DNA of 64,000 bases, from positions 216,948 to 280,947 of the forward strand of contig JAFGTP010000054.1 of assembly GCA_016934035.1 (NCBI GenBank). Direction: 5' to 3'. This document shows, one piece after another, positions 44,748-54,381 of this stretch (position 1 is its first letter; the number at the start of each line of letters is the position of its first letter). Made by a program: the position numbers and the translations under genes. Origin of the DNA: Fidelibacterota bacterium. Lineage in GTDB: Bacteria; Fidelibacterota; UBA2242; JAFGTP01. Under the pieces are notes generated by a model. The model was given only the letters and a program-made list of their open reading frames with translations, was not told where the DNA came from and did not search any database.

Positions 44748-45788
44748 ATGAAAAAAACGCTGGCACTCAGTTTTACATTCTTACTGCTTCTATCCGCATG
44801 TTCAAAGAACGAATCGAATAAGACCGTTGAGAATCGACCACCTCTGGTAAAAGTGGAAACAACCCGGTTGAGAAAACACCAGCCCTTGGAAATTCACAGC
44901 GGTACCATTGTGGCCCGACGTGAAGCCAACCTGGCATCCATTCTTCCTGGTAGAGTTGAAAAATTCCATGTGAGTGAAGGAGAAGAGGTCGAAGAAGGCC
45001 AGTTGATTGCAGAACTTTCCGGTGAATTGCTCACCACGGCACAAATCGAATACGAAAGCTACAAAAAGGATTTTGGCCGGGTCAAGCGTCTTTTTGAAAA
45101 AGGCAGCGTGCCGGAACAGCAATATGACCATGTAAAAGCCCAATATGAGGCCAAGGAAGCCCAATACAATCTGGTGAAAAAAAATACTGAGATCAGAGCG
45201 CCTTTTGCAGGAACCATTACCCAAAAAATGATCGAAGAAGGTGAGACCTTTATGCTGCTGAATCCAGGATTGGACGCAGGCTATTCTCATGCTTCCGGTG
45301 TTGTACGCCTGATGGACCTGAAAACTCTGGAAGTAAAAATTTCTGTCAATGAAAAGGAAATCAGTCGTTATCAAATCGGCCTGCCGGCAATGGTGGTTTC
45401 CGATGCCTATCCGGATTCCAGATATCCGGGCCAGATAACCAAAATTGATGACACCTTTGATGTCCTGACCAAAACGGCCCAGGTTACGGTGGAAATCAAG
45501 AACCAAGAGAAAGCACTCAAGCCTGGCATGTATGCCAGAGTTGAAATTCCAATGGCAGAACGGGAAAATATTTTTGTCCCCCTTGGAGCCATATATCGGG
45601 AAGCTGCCACCGGCCGGGACTACGTCTTTACCATTGAAAACCAAAAAGTGAAAAGAAATACGATTAAACGCCTATATACTGACAGAGATTTTGTTGCTGT
45701 TTCCGGTTTGACTGCTGGACAAACCCTGGTAGTTGAGGGAAAATCCAGAATCAAAGACGGCACAAAAGTACAAATTTTCGGTCAATAA
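44748..45788 (+). CDS. RND efflux periplasmic adaptor (membrane fusion) lipoprotein
   Basis: A 346-residue adaptor with a lipoprotein signal (MKKTLALSFTFLLLLSAC). The biotinyl-lipoyl domain appears as ANLASILPGRVEKFHVSEGEEVEEGQLIAELSG, with a short coiled-coil hairpin (about 95-140), the second lipoyl half IRAPFAGTITQKMIEEGE, and a beta-barrel domain (LKPGMYARVEIPMAERENIFVPLGAI). It links the RND pump to TolC. The ATG at 44748 follows AAAGGAG. Confidence 0.92.
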   Translation: MKKTLALSFTFLLLLSACSKNESNKTVENRPPLVKVETTRLRKHQPLEIHSGTIVARREANLASILPGRVEKFHVSEGEEVEEGQLIAELSGELLTTAQIEYESYKKDFGRVKRLFEKGSVPEQQYDHVKAQYEAKEAQYNLVKKNTEIRAPFAGTITQKMIEEGETFMLLNPGLDAGYSHASGVVRLMDLKTLEVKISVNEKEISRYQIGLPAMVVSDAYPDSRYPGQITKIDDTFDVLTKTAQVTVEIKNQEKALKPGMYARVEIPMAERENIFVPLGAIYREAATGRDYVFTIENQKVKRNTIKRLYTDRDFVAVSGLTAGQTLVVEGKSRIKDGTKVQIFGQ

Positions 45789-45801
45789 GGAGTTATGATT
45801 C

Positions 45802-48800
45802 ATGAAATTACCACAAATAGCTGTCAGTCGTCCTGTATCAATAGCCATGTTGTTTACGGGGATTCTGATTTTTGGAATGGTTTCCCTTTTTCAATTACCC
45901 CTGGATTTGATGCCAGACATGGAATTACCTGTAATAACGGTAATTACGGTATATCCGGGGGCTTCGGCAGAAGAAGTAGAAAAACAGGTCTCCAAAAAAA
46001 TTGAACGGGTTCTGGCCGGAACTGAGGACCTGAGAAACATTTCATCAGTATCCCGGGAAAATGTTTCCTTTGTTCAGTTGGAATTTGATTGGGGCACCAA
46101 TCTGGATAACACCACCAACAGTGCCCGTGATCTGCTGGATATGATGAGCCGGGAATTGCCAGAAGGCGCAGAAAAACCCGTGATCTACAAAATCAGTTCC
46201 TCTATGGCCCCGGTCCTGGTTTATAGCATTACTGCTGATAAAAATTATTTTGCCCTGAACAAAATAATGGAAGATGATATTATGCCGCAATTGCGGAAAA
46301 TCAAAGGAGTAGCCTCCAATATTGACATTGCTGTACCTGAACGCCAGATCAAGATCAATGTGGACCCGAAAAAACTGAAGGCTTATGGAATTTCTATGAA
46401 TGCCGTCGCTACCGTTTTGCAGGCGGAAAATATTACCATTCCCGGGGGCAATATCAAAACCTGTAGAAGTGATTTGTCCGTTTCGGTTCCCGGTGAATTT
46501 GAAAGTTTAGATGAGATAGAAAATTGCGCCATCGCCAGTTTTTTGGGTAAAACTATCCGCATCAAAGATATAGCAACTCTGAAAGATGAATACCGCGACA
46601 TGGATGTCTATGCAACCTCTGAAACCGGCCGGGGTGTCATTCTTATGATTCAAAAACAATCCGATGCCAATACCGTTTCGGTAGCCAGATTGGTCCGTGA
46701 AGAAGTGGCAAATATACAAAAGGAACTGCCTGATGATGTTAAAATCAACGAAGTGATGGCCACTGATGAAATTGTTGTGGAAGCGATTCGCAATCTGGCC
46801 ATGACCATACTCTGGTCTTTAATTTTTGTGGTGCTGGTTGTTATGATATTTTTACGAGACCTGAAAGGAAGCCTGGTGGTATTTCTGACGATTCCATTTT
46901 CCTTGATAGTGGCCTTTATTTTTATGGCTCTTGCCGGCTGGACGATCAATATTTTTTCATTGATATCGCTTATTATCGCTCTCGGTATGGTTGTCGATGC
47001 TGCCATCGTTGTATACGAAAATATCACACAGCATGTGGAACGGGGTGAAAAACCACCAATGGCCGCAGTCTTTGGTACCAGTGAAATGGGAATGGCCATT
47101 TCGGCCTCGACAGCGACGACAATTTCAGTTTTTCTGCCGATGGTTTTTATGTCGGGAATTGCCGGTATTATGTTCAATCAGCTGGCTATCCTTGTAGCGA
47201 TAACATTGTTGATGTCATTGTTCACTTCTATGACCCTGACGCCAATGGTTTCATCGGTAATTTTAAGGCCCCTGAATCAGCGGCGTAAACCAGGAAAACT
47301 GTTTCAGTGGTCAGAAAGAATTTTTGTGGCCATTGAAAACGGATATAAAAGCCTACTGAATTGGACTGTCTGCCACAACTGGTTCATTATTATCCTTGTG
47401 GCTGTGATTTTTACCCTTTCCTTGGTTATGGCGCAGTTTATCAAAACCGACTATTTGCCCGATTTTGATGCAGGTGATATCATTGTCGTTTTCGAAACTG
47501 AAATTGGTACCAGCGCTTCGGAAACCAATAAAGTAGCAGAAAAAATCAAAAAAATTTTGCTGGATGAAGCCCGGGAAAAAGTACCGGGTTCGCTCTTTTC
47601 CATCGTAGGTCAAACGGAAAAAGGTATTTTAACCACAGTGGGTTTTGAAGAAGGTAAAAATATCGGGAATGTTGGCATTCACTTAAAATTGAAGAACCTT
47701 CGGGAGCGTTCTGCCAAAGAAGTCGGAGATGCGATTCGTGAAAAAGTGGCACTCATACCGGAGATCAGTCATTTCCATGTCACAGCCGGCAGCATGCTGG
47801 CCACCGGAGTTTTGGGCAATATTAAACCGATCGAAATTGAAATCAGCGGCAATAATCTGGATCATTTGAACAAAACTGCAAAAATTCTGGAAGAAAAATT
47901 AAAACTGGAAAAGGCTCTTCAAGATGTGACCACCACCATTGATGAGGGGAAGCAGGAAATTATTTTTGATATCAATCGGAAAAAAGCTTCTGAACTGGGT
48001 CTTAATGCCATGATGATCGCCATGCAGGTCCGGCAGGCAATTTATGGAACCGATGCCGGTGAATACTCAGAAGAGGGTGAAGAATTCAAAATCAAAATCC
48101 GCTATGATGAACAGCATCGCAATGAAATTGAAGACTTAAAAAAAATCATCCTCACCAATCTGCACGGGCAACAGATTCTGATTTCAACAATTGCCAATAT
48201 TAAAATGGACACCAGTCCTTTAGCTATTGACCGAAAAAGCCAGCAACGCATCGTACAGGTCCGTGCTGATCTGGCGACAGGGGTGTCTTTGGGTGAAGCA
48301 GCCATCATCGCTCGAAATGTCGTCAGCCAGATTGATGTTCCCCAGGGAGCATCGGTAAAACTTGTAGGGCAGGTAGGCGAACAAGGGGACTCTTTTGGAA
48401 ATCTGGGTCTGATTTTTGGACTGGGTCTGGCCCTTGTTTATATGGTTATGGCAGCCCAGTTCGAATCCTTCCTGAATCCTTTGATTATTCTGTTTGCTGT
48501 CCCGCTGACCATCATTGGAATTATCTGGGCTTTTCTTTTGACCGGAACAACCCTGAGCATCAATTCTTTCATCGGCGCTATCATGCTGATTGGTATTGTT
48601 GTGAATAATGGAATTGTGTTGGTGGATTATACCAATTTACTGCGCGCCAGGGGTAACCGCTTACTTGAGGCGGTTATTGAATCCGGTGGTTCAAGACTTC
48701 GTCCGGTACTGATGACCTCCCTGACAACCATTCTCGCTATGGTCCCTATGGCCACCAGTAAAGGCATGGGAAGCGAAATGTTTGTTCCCATCGGTGTGAC

Positions 48801-48912
48801 AATGATTGGCGGCCTGATGGTTTCCACTTTGATTACATTGGTGTTTGTTCCGTCGCTGTACGTGGTTTTCAACAGGCAAAAGGACAGAACCGAGCAAATT
48901 TCAAAAAATTAA
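45802..48912 (+). CDS. RND-family efflux permease (AcrB/MexB-like)
   Basis: A 1036-residue inner-membrane transporter with the usual two halves of six helices each and two large periplasmic loops. The opening (SRPVSIAMLFTGILIFGMVSLFQLPLDLMPDMELPVITV) and the helix 4 region LIIALGMVVDAAIVVYENI, with the proton-relay Asp, are clear. The second half ends in the SLTTILAMVPMA and FVPIGVTMIGG segments. It belongs to the hydrophobe/amphiphile exporter group; the substrate is unknown. It is 13 bases downstream of the adaptor gene. Confidence 0.95.
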   Translation: MKLPQIAVSRPVSIAMLFTGILIFGMVSLFQLPLDLMPDMELPVITVITVYPGASAEEVEKQVSKKIERVLAGTEDLRNISSVSRENVSFVQLEFDWGTNLDNTTNSARDLLDMMSRELPEGAEKPVIYKISSSMAPVLVYSITADKNYFALNKIMEDDIMPQLRKIKGVASNIDIAVPERQIKINVDPKKLKAYGISMNAVATVLQAENITIPGGNIKTCRSDLSVSVPGEFESLDEIENCAIASFLGKTIRIKDIATLKDEYRDMDVYATSETGRGVILMIQKQSDANTVSVARLVREEVANIQKELPDDVKINEVMATDEIVVEAIRNLAMTILWSLIFVVLVVMIFLRDLKGSLVVFLTIPFSLIVAFIFMALAGWTINIFSLISLIIALGMVVDAAIVVYENITQHVERGEKPPMAAVFGTSEMGMAISASTATTISVFLPMVFMSGIAGIMFNQLAILVAITLLMSLFTSMTLTPMVSSVILRPLNQRRKPGKLFQWSERIFVAIENGYKSLLNWTVCHNWFIIILVAVIFTLSLVMAQFIKTDYLPDFDAGDIIVVFETEIGTSASETNKVAEKIKKILLDEAREKVPGSLFSIVGQTEKGILTTVGFEEGKNIGNVGIHLKLKNLRERSAKEVGDAIREKVALIPEISHFHVTAGSMLATGVLGNIKPIEIEISGNNLDHLNKTAKILEEKLKLEKALQDVTTTIDEGKQEIIFDINRKKASELGLNAMMIAMQVRQAIYGTDAGEYSEEGEEFKIKIRYDEQHRNEIEDLKKIILTNLHGQQILISTIANIKMDTSPLAIDRKSQQRIVQVRADLATGVSLGEAAIIARNVVSQIDVPQGASVKLVGQVGEQGDSFGNLGLIFGLGLALVYMVMAAQFESFLNPLIILFAVPLTIIGIIWAFLLTGTTLSINSFIGAIMLIGIVVNNGIVLVDYTNLLRARGNRLLEAVIESGGSRLRPVLMTSLTTILAMVPMATSKGMGSEMFVPIGVTMIGGLMVSTLITLVFVPSLYVVFNRQKDRTEQISKN

Positions 48913-48924
48913 TGCAATGAACCG

Positions 48925-48956
48925 GGCCCTCTAGTTTAAACTGAATTCAGAGGGCC
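48925..48956. repeat. Hairpin between the RND pump and its small partner gene
   Basis: GGCCCTCT (48925-48932) pairs with AGAGGGCC (48949-48956) around a 16-base loop. No T run follows, so it is more likely an mRNA-stabilising or attenuating stem than a full terminator. Confidence 0.5.
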
Positions 48957-48992
48957 AATGGGCCAAAGCATCAAGGTTAAGAAAGGAAAAGT

Positions 48993-49286
48993 ATGAAAAT
49001 GATCTATTGCATTTATAATGTGAGTGTTGCCGAAGTAATGGAGCATATATTACAAAACACCAATGAAAAAAATTTTCAGGTCTATGATAATGTTTTAGCC
49101 AAAACAGCGGGTTCTCTGCCCCGGTTTAATACACCGGTCTGGCCGGGGTACAACCAAACCGCAATGGTCCAGACCGAGGATGAAACAAATTTAATCAAAG
49201 CCATTTGCGCCCATAATCTTCGGGAGTCCGATGTAAATGAACAAATTTTGGTTTATAGCTGGACCATCGAGCAGAGAGTTGGTTAA
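48993..49286 (+). CDS. PG0541-like transporter-associated small protein
   Basis: A 97-residue cytosolic protein (MKMIYCIYNVSVAEVMEHIL ... NTPVWPGYNQTAMVQTEDET). Its layout matches the small PG0541-type proteins that accompany RND pumps in Bacteroidetes-like genomes; the ferredoxin-like alpha/beta pattern recalls P-II-type regulators, which is inference. It may modulate the pump. It is separated from the pump gene by a stem-loop and uses an AAGGAAAA-like ribosome site. Confidence 0.65.
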   Translation: MKMIYCIYNVSVAEVMEHILQNTNEKNFQVYDNVLAKTAGSLPRFNTPVWPGYNQTAMVQTEDETNLIKAICAHNLRESDVNEQILVYSWTIEQRVG

Positions 49287-49658
49287 TTCAGATATCGTGG
49301 ATTCAAAACACATAATTGCCGGGAACAATGACGGGTTTGGCCCGTTGCTTAAAAAGTAAATATTAGCGAGCAAATTTTACCTGATATTAACAGAAAATTT
49401 GTTGATAAATGGAAAAAAATTCCCTAATTAAAAGAATCTGATTGCTCTTTAAAAAAAACTGAGTCGAAAGAGTGCTTGGTATGCAAATTGATAAGACAAT
49501 ACACTGTTTCAAAAATTATGAGTAGTTGTGATTGTAAAATTCATCAAAAATAAGTTTACTTGCATAAAAAAAGACAAAGAATTATATTAATTGCTTAAGA
49601 TATAATGTGAAAAAAATAACAATGTTTTGTATACCACAAAGCCCAAAGGAGATCTTTA
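49287..49658. other. Intergenic region upstream of the V-ATPase operon
   Basis: 372 AT-rich bases. The left part holds an imperfect hairpin near 49327-49350 (CGGG/CCCG) that may end the efflux operon. The right part holds the V-ATPase promoter candidates. No gene is seen. Confidence 0.5.
49560..49588 (+). promoter_or_regulatory. Candidate promoter of the V-ATPase operon
   Basis: TTGCAT (49560-49565), a 17-base spacer and TATATT (49583-49588), 70 bases before subunit E. A consensus TATAAT at 49601-49606 is an alternative -10 but has a poor -35. Confidence 0.55.
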
Positions 49659-50252
49659 ATGGACGTTAAACTTGATAAACTCATTGACAAAATTAAATCC
49701 GAGGGAATCCAACAAGCAGAACAAGAATCCGGACATATCCTTCAAAAGGCCAAAAAGGAAGCCGACCAAATTATTGCCGCCGCCAAAAAAGAAGCGGAAA
49801 CAATAATTACCCGGGCCAAAGAAGAAGCCGAAAAACTGCAAATCAGCGGGAAATCTGCCCTGAAACAGGCTGAAAGAGATGCCGTCCTTGTAACCAAAGA
49901 AAAGTTGATCAAGGTCCTGGATTCTGTCCTCAAAAAACAGGTCAGCAATGAATTGAAACCCGGATTATTGGCGGACCTGATCCAAAAAATGGTTGATCAT
50001 GCCGGTGACGATGCGAAATTGAAAGTCCTCGTCAATCAGCAGGATATCAAAGAACTGGAAAAACTGCTTCTGGCCAGTACAAACAAAGCTCTGGTGGATA
50101 CTGTGGAAATTAAAGCGGACCGCGGCGTATCCAAAGGATTCAGAATCGGGAAAAAAGGTGAAAATGTCTATTATGATTTTACCGATGACAGTATTGCCGA
50201 ATTCCTGCGCGAATTTTTAAATCCATCAATCAAAAATATGTTAAGTGAATAA
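49659..50252 (+). CDS. ntpE: V-type ATPase subunit E
   Basis: A 197-residue peripheral-stalk subunit. The first 100 residues are a long Ala/Glu/Lys-rich helix (QKAKKEADQIIAAAKKEAET ... REEAEKLQ-type) and the C-terminal domain is mixed alpha/beta (GVSKGFRIGKKGENVYYDFTDDSIAEFLREFLNP). It links the catalytic head to subunit I. AAAGGAGAT precedes the ATG. It is the first gene of the operon and overlaps the next by one base. Confidence 0.88.
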   Translation: MDVKLDKLIDKIKSEGIQQAEQESGHILQKAKKEADQIIAAAKKEAETIITRAKEEAEKLQISGKSALKQAERDAVLVTKEKLIKVLDSVLKKQVSNELKPGLLADLIQKMVDHAGDDAKLKVLVNQQDIKELEKLLLASTNKALVDTVEIKADRGVSKGFRIGKKGENVYYDFTDDSIAEFLREFLNPSIKNMLSE

Positions 50253-50749
50253 TGGACAAGTACTATTACATTGCGGCCCAACTGCCTTTTCTGCAATTGA
50301 ATTCAAACACTGATTTTAATCAGAAAAAATTCTTTTATGAAATGGAAAAGTGGCTCTCCGATCAAGAACTTCGGCAATTGGAAGAAGCGGACATCAGTCG
50401 TACAAAACCGCAGTCTTCTGATTCCGGCATTGTGACCCAATACCAGGAATTTGAAACCAGCCTGAGGCAGGAACTGGCTGTTTGGCGAAAAGCCAGAAAA
50501 GAGGGATATGAACACAAAACCACCCTCTTGCCCCAGAACCTGCTGAAAGAGGGCAATCCCCTTGAAATCGAAAAAAAACTGCTGCAATTCAGGTGGGACT
50601 ATTTAGATGATTTGGGGCTGGATCATTACTTTGACTGGGAATTTCTGGTTCTGTATAATTATAAATTACAATTACTGGAAAGATTCAGGTCTTTTGACAA
50701 AGAAAAAGGATTAGATAAGTTTAAACAATATACTGAAGTAGGCTTATGA
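50252..50749 (+). CDS. DUF2764-family V-ATPase operon protein
   Basis: A 165-residue soluble protein (MDKYYYIAAQLPFLQLNSNT ... LDDLGLDHYFDWEFLVLYNYKLQLLERF). The position between E and A, and the YYIAAQLP opening, fit the DUF2764 family found in V-ATPase operons of Bacteroidetes, Chlamydiae and spirochaetes. Family members may replace subunit C, which has no other candidate here; that is inference. It overlaps subunit A by 4 bases. Confidence 0.75.
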   Translation: MDKYYYIAAQLPFLQLNSNTDFNQKKFFYEMEKWLSDQELRQLEEADISRTKPQSSDSGIVTQYQEFETSLRQELAVWRKARKEGYEHKTTLLPQNLLKEGNPLEIEKKLLQFRWDYLDDLGLDHYFDWEFLVLYNYKLQLLERFRSFDKEKGLDKFKQYTEVGL

Positions 50750-52488
50750 GTAAAAACACAGGAAAAATAACAGGAATAGCCGGCAACATGATGACCGTTG
50801 CCGTTGATGGCAATATCATGCAAAATGAAATCGGCTATGCAATAACCGGTGAAGAGCGGTTAAAAGCAGAAGTAGTTAAAATCCAGGGAGACAAGGCCTT
50901 TATGCAGGTTTTTGAAAGCACCAAAGGTCTGAAAATCGGCGATCCTGTCGAATTTGCCGACGAAATGCTCTCCGTTGAACTCGGACCCGGAATTTTGGGA
51001 ATGGTATACGATGGATTGCAAAACCCGTTGAATGAACTAGCAAAAGAACATGGTTTTTTTCTGAAAAGAGGTGCTATTATCGAAGCTCTGGACAGAAAAA
51101 GACAATGGGCTTTCGAACCTCTGGCAAAAGTTGGTGATGTCCTGCAGGCAGCCGATAAAATTGGAATGGTAAAAGAGGGTATCTTTGATCATCCGATTTT
51201 TCTGCCCTTTCATTTTATGGGCGATTATGAAATTACCTGGGTCAAGGAAGCCGGCCAATATACAGTTGATTCCACTATCGCCAAAGCCCGGGACAACCAG
51301 GGTGAGGAGCATGAGATTAAAATGTATTTCAACTGGCCGGTCAAAATCGCCATTAAAAATTATCGCGATAAAAAAGTACCCACCGAGCCCCTGGTGACAC
51401 AGACTCGAATTATCGATACATTTTTCCCCATTGCCAAGGGTGGGACCTATTGTATTCCGGGACCCTTCGGAGCAGGAAAGACCGTATTGCAACAGGTGAC
51501 CTCAAGGTTTGCCCGTGCTGATATTGTGATCATTGCTGCCTGTGGTGAGCGGGCCGGTGAAGTGGTGGAAACCCTGCGTGAATTTCCCGAGATCACCGAT
51601 CCCCGTACTGGTCGGTCATTGATGGAACGGACAATCATTATCTGTAACACTTCCTCCATGCCGGTGGCCGCCCGTGAATCTTCGGTCTACACGGCTGTAA
51701 CTCTGGGTGAATATTATCGTCAGATGGGACTGGATGTCCTGTTACTGGCTGATTCTACATCCAGATGGGCCCAGGCCATGCGTGAACTGTCAGGCCGCCT
51801 GGAAGAAATTCCCGGCGAAGAAGCTTTTCCGGCTTACCTGGAATCCAGAATCGCACAATTTTATGAACGGGCCGGACTGGTTGAGTTAAATGACGGTAAA
51901 GAAGGCAGTCTGACCATCGGCGGCACTGTCAGTCCTGCCGGCGGTAACTTTGAAGAGCCGGTGACCCAGTCAACGCTGAAAGTTGTCGGTGCCTTTCATG
52001 GTCTCTCCCGCGAACGGTCCAATGCCCGCCGCTTTCCCGCCATTCACCCCTTAGACAGTTGGTCAAAATACACCAGTTTCATCAACAATGATATCATAAA
52101 AAAGGCCCATAATTTTTTAAGTAGAGGAAATGAAGTGCATCAAATGATGATGGTGGTCGGTGAAGACGGAACATCCATCGATGATTTTGTTGTCTACCTG
52201 AAATCTGAGTTCCTGGACAATGTTTTCCTTCAGCAAAATTCTTTTGATGAAGTTGACGGTGCCACATCGCCGGAGCGCCAGGAATATGTTTTTAATAAAA
52301 TTCGCAAAATTCTTGATGCCGAGTTTTCCTTTTCCGATAAAAAAGACGCCCGTGATTTCTTCAACAATCTCCGCTCAAAGTTTATCGATTTGAATTATAT
52401 CGATATGGAATCGGACAAATTCAAGATACAAGAAGATGAAATAAACAACTTGATTAAGGGAAAAGTGAAACATGCAGAAAGTTTATAA
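50746..52488 (+). CDS. ntpA: V-type ATPase catalytic subunit A
   Basis: A 580-residue catalytic subunit. The P-loop is [12 protein letters not shown], with [16 protein letters not shown], Walker B-like [28 protein letters not shown] and [18 protein letters not shown]. The non-homologous insertion of A subunits is present ahead of the P-loop. It overlaps subunit B by 17 bases. Confidence 0.97.
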   Translation: MSKNTGKITGIAGNMMTVAVDGNIMQNEIGYAITGEERLKAEVVKIQGDKAFMQVFESTKGLKIGDPVEFADEMLSVELGPGILGMVYDGLQNPLNELAKEHGFFLKRGAIIEALDRKRQWAFEPLAKVGDVLQAADKIGMVKEGIFDHPIFLPFHFMGDYEITWVKEAGQYTVDSTIAKARDNQGEEHEIKMYFNWPVKIAIKNYRDKKVPTEPLVTQTRIIDTFFPIAKGGTYCIPGPFGAGKTVLQQVTSRFARADIVIIAACGERAGEVVETLREFPEITDPRTGRSLMERTIIICNTSSMPVAARESSVYTAVTLGEYYRQMGLDVLLLADSTSRWAQAMRELSGRLEEIPGEEAFPAYLESRIAQFYERAGLVELNDGKEGSLTIGGTVSPAGGNFEEPVTQSTLKVVGAFHGLSRERSNARRFPAIHPLDSWSKYTSFINNDIIKKAHNFLSRGNEVHQMMMVVGEDGTSIDDFVVYLKSEFLDNVFLQQNSFDEVDGATSPERQEYVFNKIRKILDAEFSFSDKKDARDFFNNLRSKFIDLNYIDMESDKFKIQEDEINNLIKGKVKHAESL

Positions 52489-53770
52489 TAAAATATTAAG
52501 CGTTTCAGGCAATGTTATTACGGTCAAAGCCACCGATGTCGCTTATGAAGAACTGGCTGAAATAACAACCCGTCGAGGAAAATCACTGGCCCAGGTAATC
52601 AAACTGGACAACGATCTGGTCTCTCTCCAGGTCTTTGCCGGCAGCCAGGGCATTGCAACTGATGACGAAGTACGTTTTCTCGGCAATCCGATGCGGGTGA
52701 CTTTTTCTGATGACATGTTGGGAAGAGTATTCAACGGAAGTGGCGTACCCCGGGACAAAGGCCCGGAACTGGCTGACAGCCTGATTGAAATTGCCGGCCC
52801 CTCTGTCAACCCCGCCAAAAGAATCATTCCAGAAAATATGATCAGGACCAACATTCCCATGATTGATGTCTTCAATTCCCTGGTAAGGTCCCAAAAACTG
52901 CCAATTTTTTCCGTATCCGGGGAACCCTACAACGAATTGCTGGCGCGAATCGCCATGCAGGCCGAGGTAGATACCATCATTCTCGGCGGTATCGGCTTGA
53001 AATATGATGAATATATGTACTTTAAAAATGAACTGGAAAAAGGTGGGGCCTTGGATCGGACTGTGTTTTTTATGCATACCGCTTCTGATCCGATAGTAGA
53101 AGGTTTGATGGTACCGGATCTCTCCCTGGCTGTGGCTGAAAAATTCGCTCTGGCGGGCAAGGATGTCCTGGTACTGCTTACGGATATGACCAACTTTGCC
53201 GATTCCTTAAAAGAGATTGCCATCACCATGGAACAAGTCCCGTCCAATCGTGGCTACCCGGGAGACCTTTACTCACAGTTAGCCGCCCGTTATGAAAAAG
53301 CCGTCGACTTTGAAGGCGCTGGTTCTGTGACCCTGCTGGCTGTCACCACCATGCCCGGAGATGATGTGACCCATCCTGTGCCGGACAACACCGGATATAT
53401 TACCGAAGGCCAGTTTTATCTCAAAAATGGCAGAATCGAACCCTTTGGGTCCCTGTCCCGCCTCAAGCAGCAGGTCAATAGCAAGACCCGGGCTGACCAT
53501 CGTGCCATTATGGACGGCATGATTCAACTCTATGCGGAATTTAAGGAAACCGAAGAAAAGAAATCCATGGGTTTCCGCATGAATGAATGGGACCAGAAAA
53601 TGTTGAAATACGGAGAAATGTTTGAATCCGGAATGATGTCTCTTGAAGTCAACATTCCCCTGGAACAGGCCCTGGATCGCGGCTGGGAAATTCTGGCTGA
53701 CTGCTTTAAACCCGAAGAAACCGGGCTAAAATCAGACCTGATCAAACAATTCTGGCCAAAGGATAAATAA
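52472..53770 (+). CDS. ntpB: V-type ATPase regulatory subunit B
   Basis: A 432-residue non-catalytic nucleotide-binding subunit. It shows the B-type segments [31 protein letters not shown] (in place of a working P-loop), [37 protein letters not shown] and the [17 protein letters not shown] stretch. It is co-translated with A (17-base overlap) and D (1-base overlap). Confidence 0.97.
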   Translation: MQKVYNKILSVSGNVITVKATDVAYEELAEITTRRGKSLAQVIKLDNDLVSLQVFAGSQGIATDDEVRFLGNPMRVTFSDDMLGRVFNGSGVPRDKGPELADSLIEIAGPSVNPAKRIIPENMIRTNIPMIDVFNSLVRSQKLPIFSVSGEPYNELLARIAMQAEVDTIILGGIGLKYDEYMYFKNELEKGGALDRTVFFMHTASDPIVEGLMVPDLSLAVAEKFALAGKDVLVLLTDMTNFADSLKEIAITMEQVPSNRGYPGDLYSQLAARYEKAVDFEGAGSVTLLAVTTMPGDDVTHPVPDNTGYITEGQFYLKNGRIEPFGSLSRLKQQVNSKTRADHRAIMDGMIQLYAEFKETEEKKSMGFRMNEWDQKMLKYGEMFESGMMSLEVNIPLEQALDRGWEILADCFKPEETGLKSDLIKQFWPKDK

Positions 53771-54381
53771 TGGCAAAAATTCGATTGACCAAAAATGAAC
53801 TGAAAAAACAAAAAGACCAGTTGGCCCGCTTTACCCGCTATTTACCTACGCTGGAATTAAAAAAAGCGCAGCTGATCAGTGAAGTCCGTCGCATAAATGA
53901 TGAAATTACCGAAATCCAGACCCAAATAGAGACTGCTGAAAAACGCATCAGCCCCTGGGTTGATGTTTTTGGGGAACCTATCGACCTAAACCAGATGTTA
54001 TCTGTAGAAGATATCCTGACGGAAACCGGTAATATCGCCGGTATCGATATTCCTCTCTTTGATCAGGTTGTCTACAAAGAACAGGAGTATGACCTCATGG
54101 CAACACCACTTTGGGTGGATATCGCCTTGGAGGAGGTAAAAAAACAGGTCAATCTGAAAATCAAAACATCAATTCTGCAAAAACAGATTGATGCCTTGCA
54201 AAAAGAACTTCAGATCACTGTCCAGAGGATCAATTTATTTGACAAAATCAAGATCCCGGAAGCCAAAGCAGCGATTAAAAAGATTCGAATTTATCTGGGA
54301 GACGTCCAGACCGCAGAGGTGGTGAGAGGTAAAATCTCAAAGAAAAAAATTGAGAACAAAAAAGAAAAGGCTGATGCATGA
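53770..54381 (+). CDS. ntpD: V-type ATPase subunit D (central rotor stalk)
   Basis: A 203-residue protein, mostly two long antiparallel coiled-coil helices (about 1-65 and 120-195) around a small middle domain (GNIAGIDIPLFDQVVYKEQEYDLMATPLWVD). The opening RLTKNELKKQKDQL is typical of D subunits. It overlaps subunit I by 4 bases. Confidence 0.92.
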   Translation: MAKIRLTKNELKKQKDQLARFTRYLPTLELKKAQLISEVRRINDEITEIQTQIETAEKRISPWVDVFGEPIDLNQMLSVEDILTETGNIAGIDIPLFDQVVYKEQEYDLMATPLWVDIALEEVKKQVNLKIKTSILQKQIDALQKELQITVQRINLFDKIKIPEAKAAIKKIRIYLGDVQTAEVVRGKISKKKIENKKEKADA

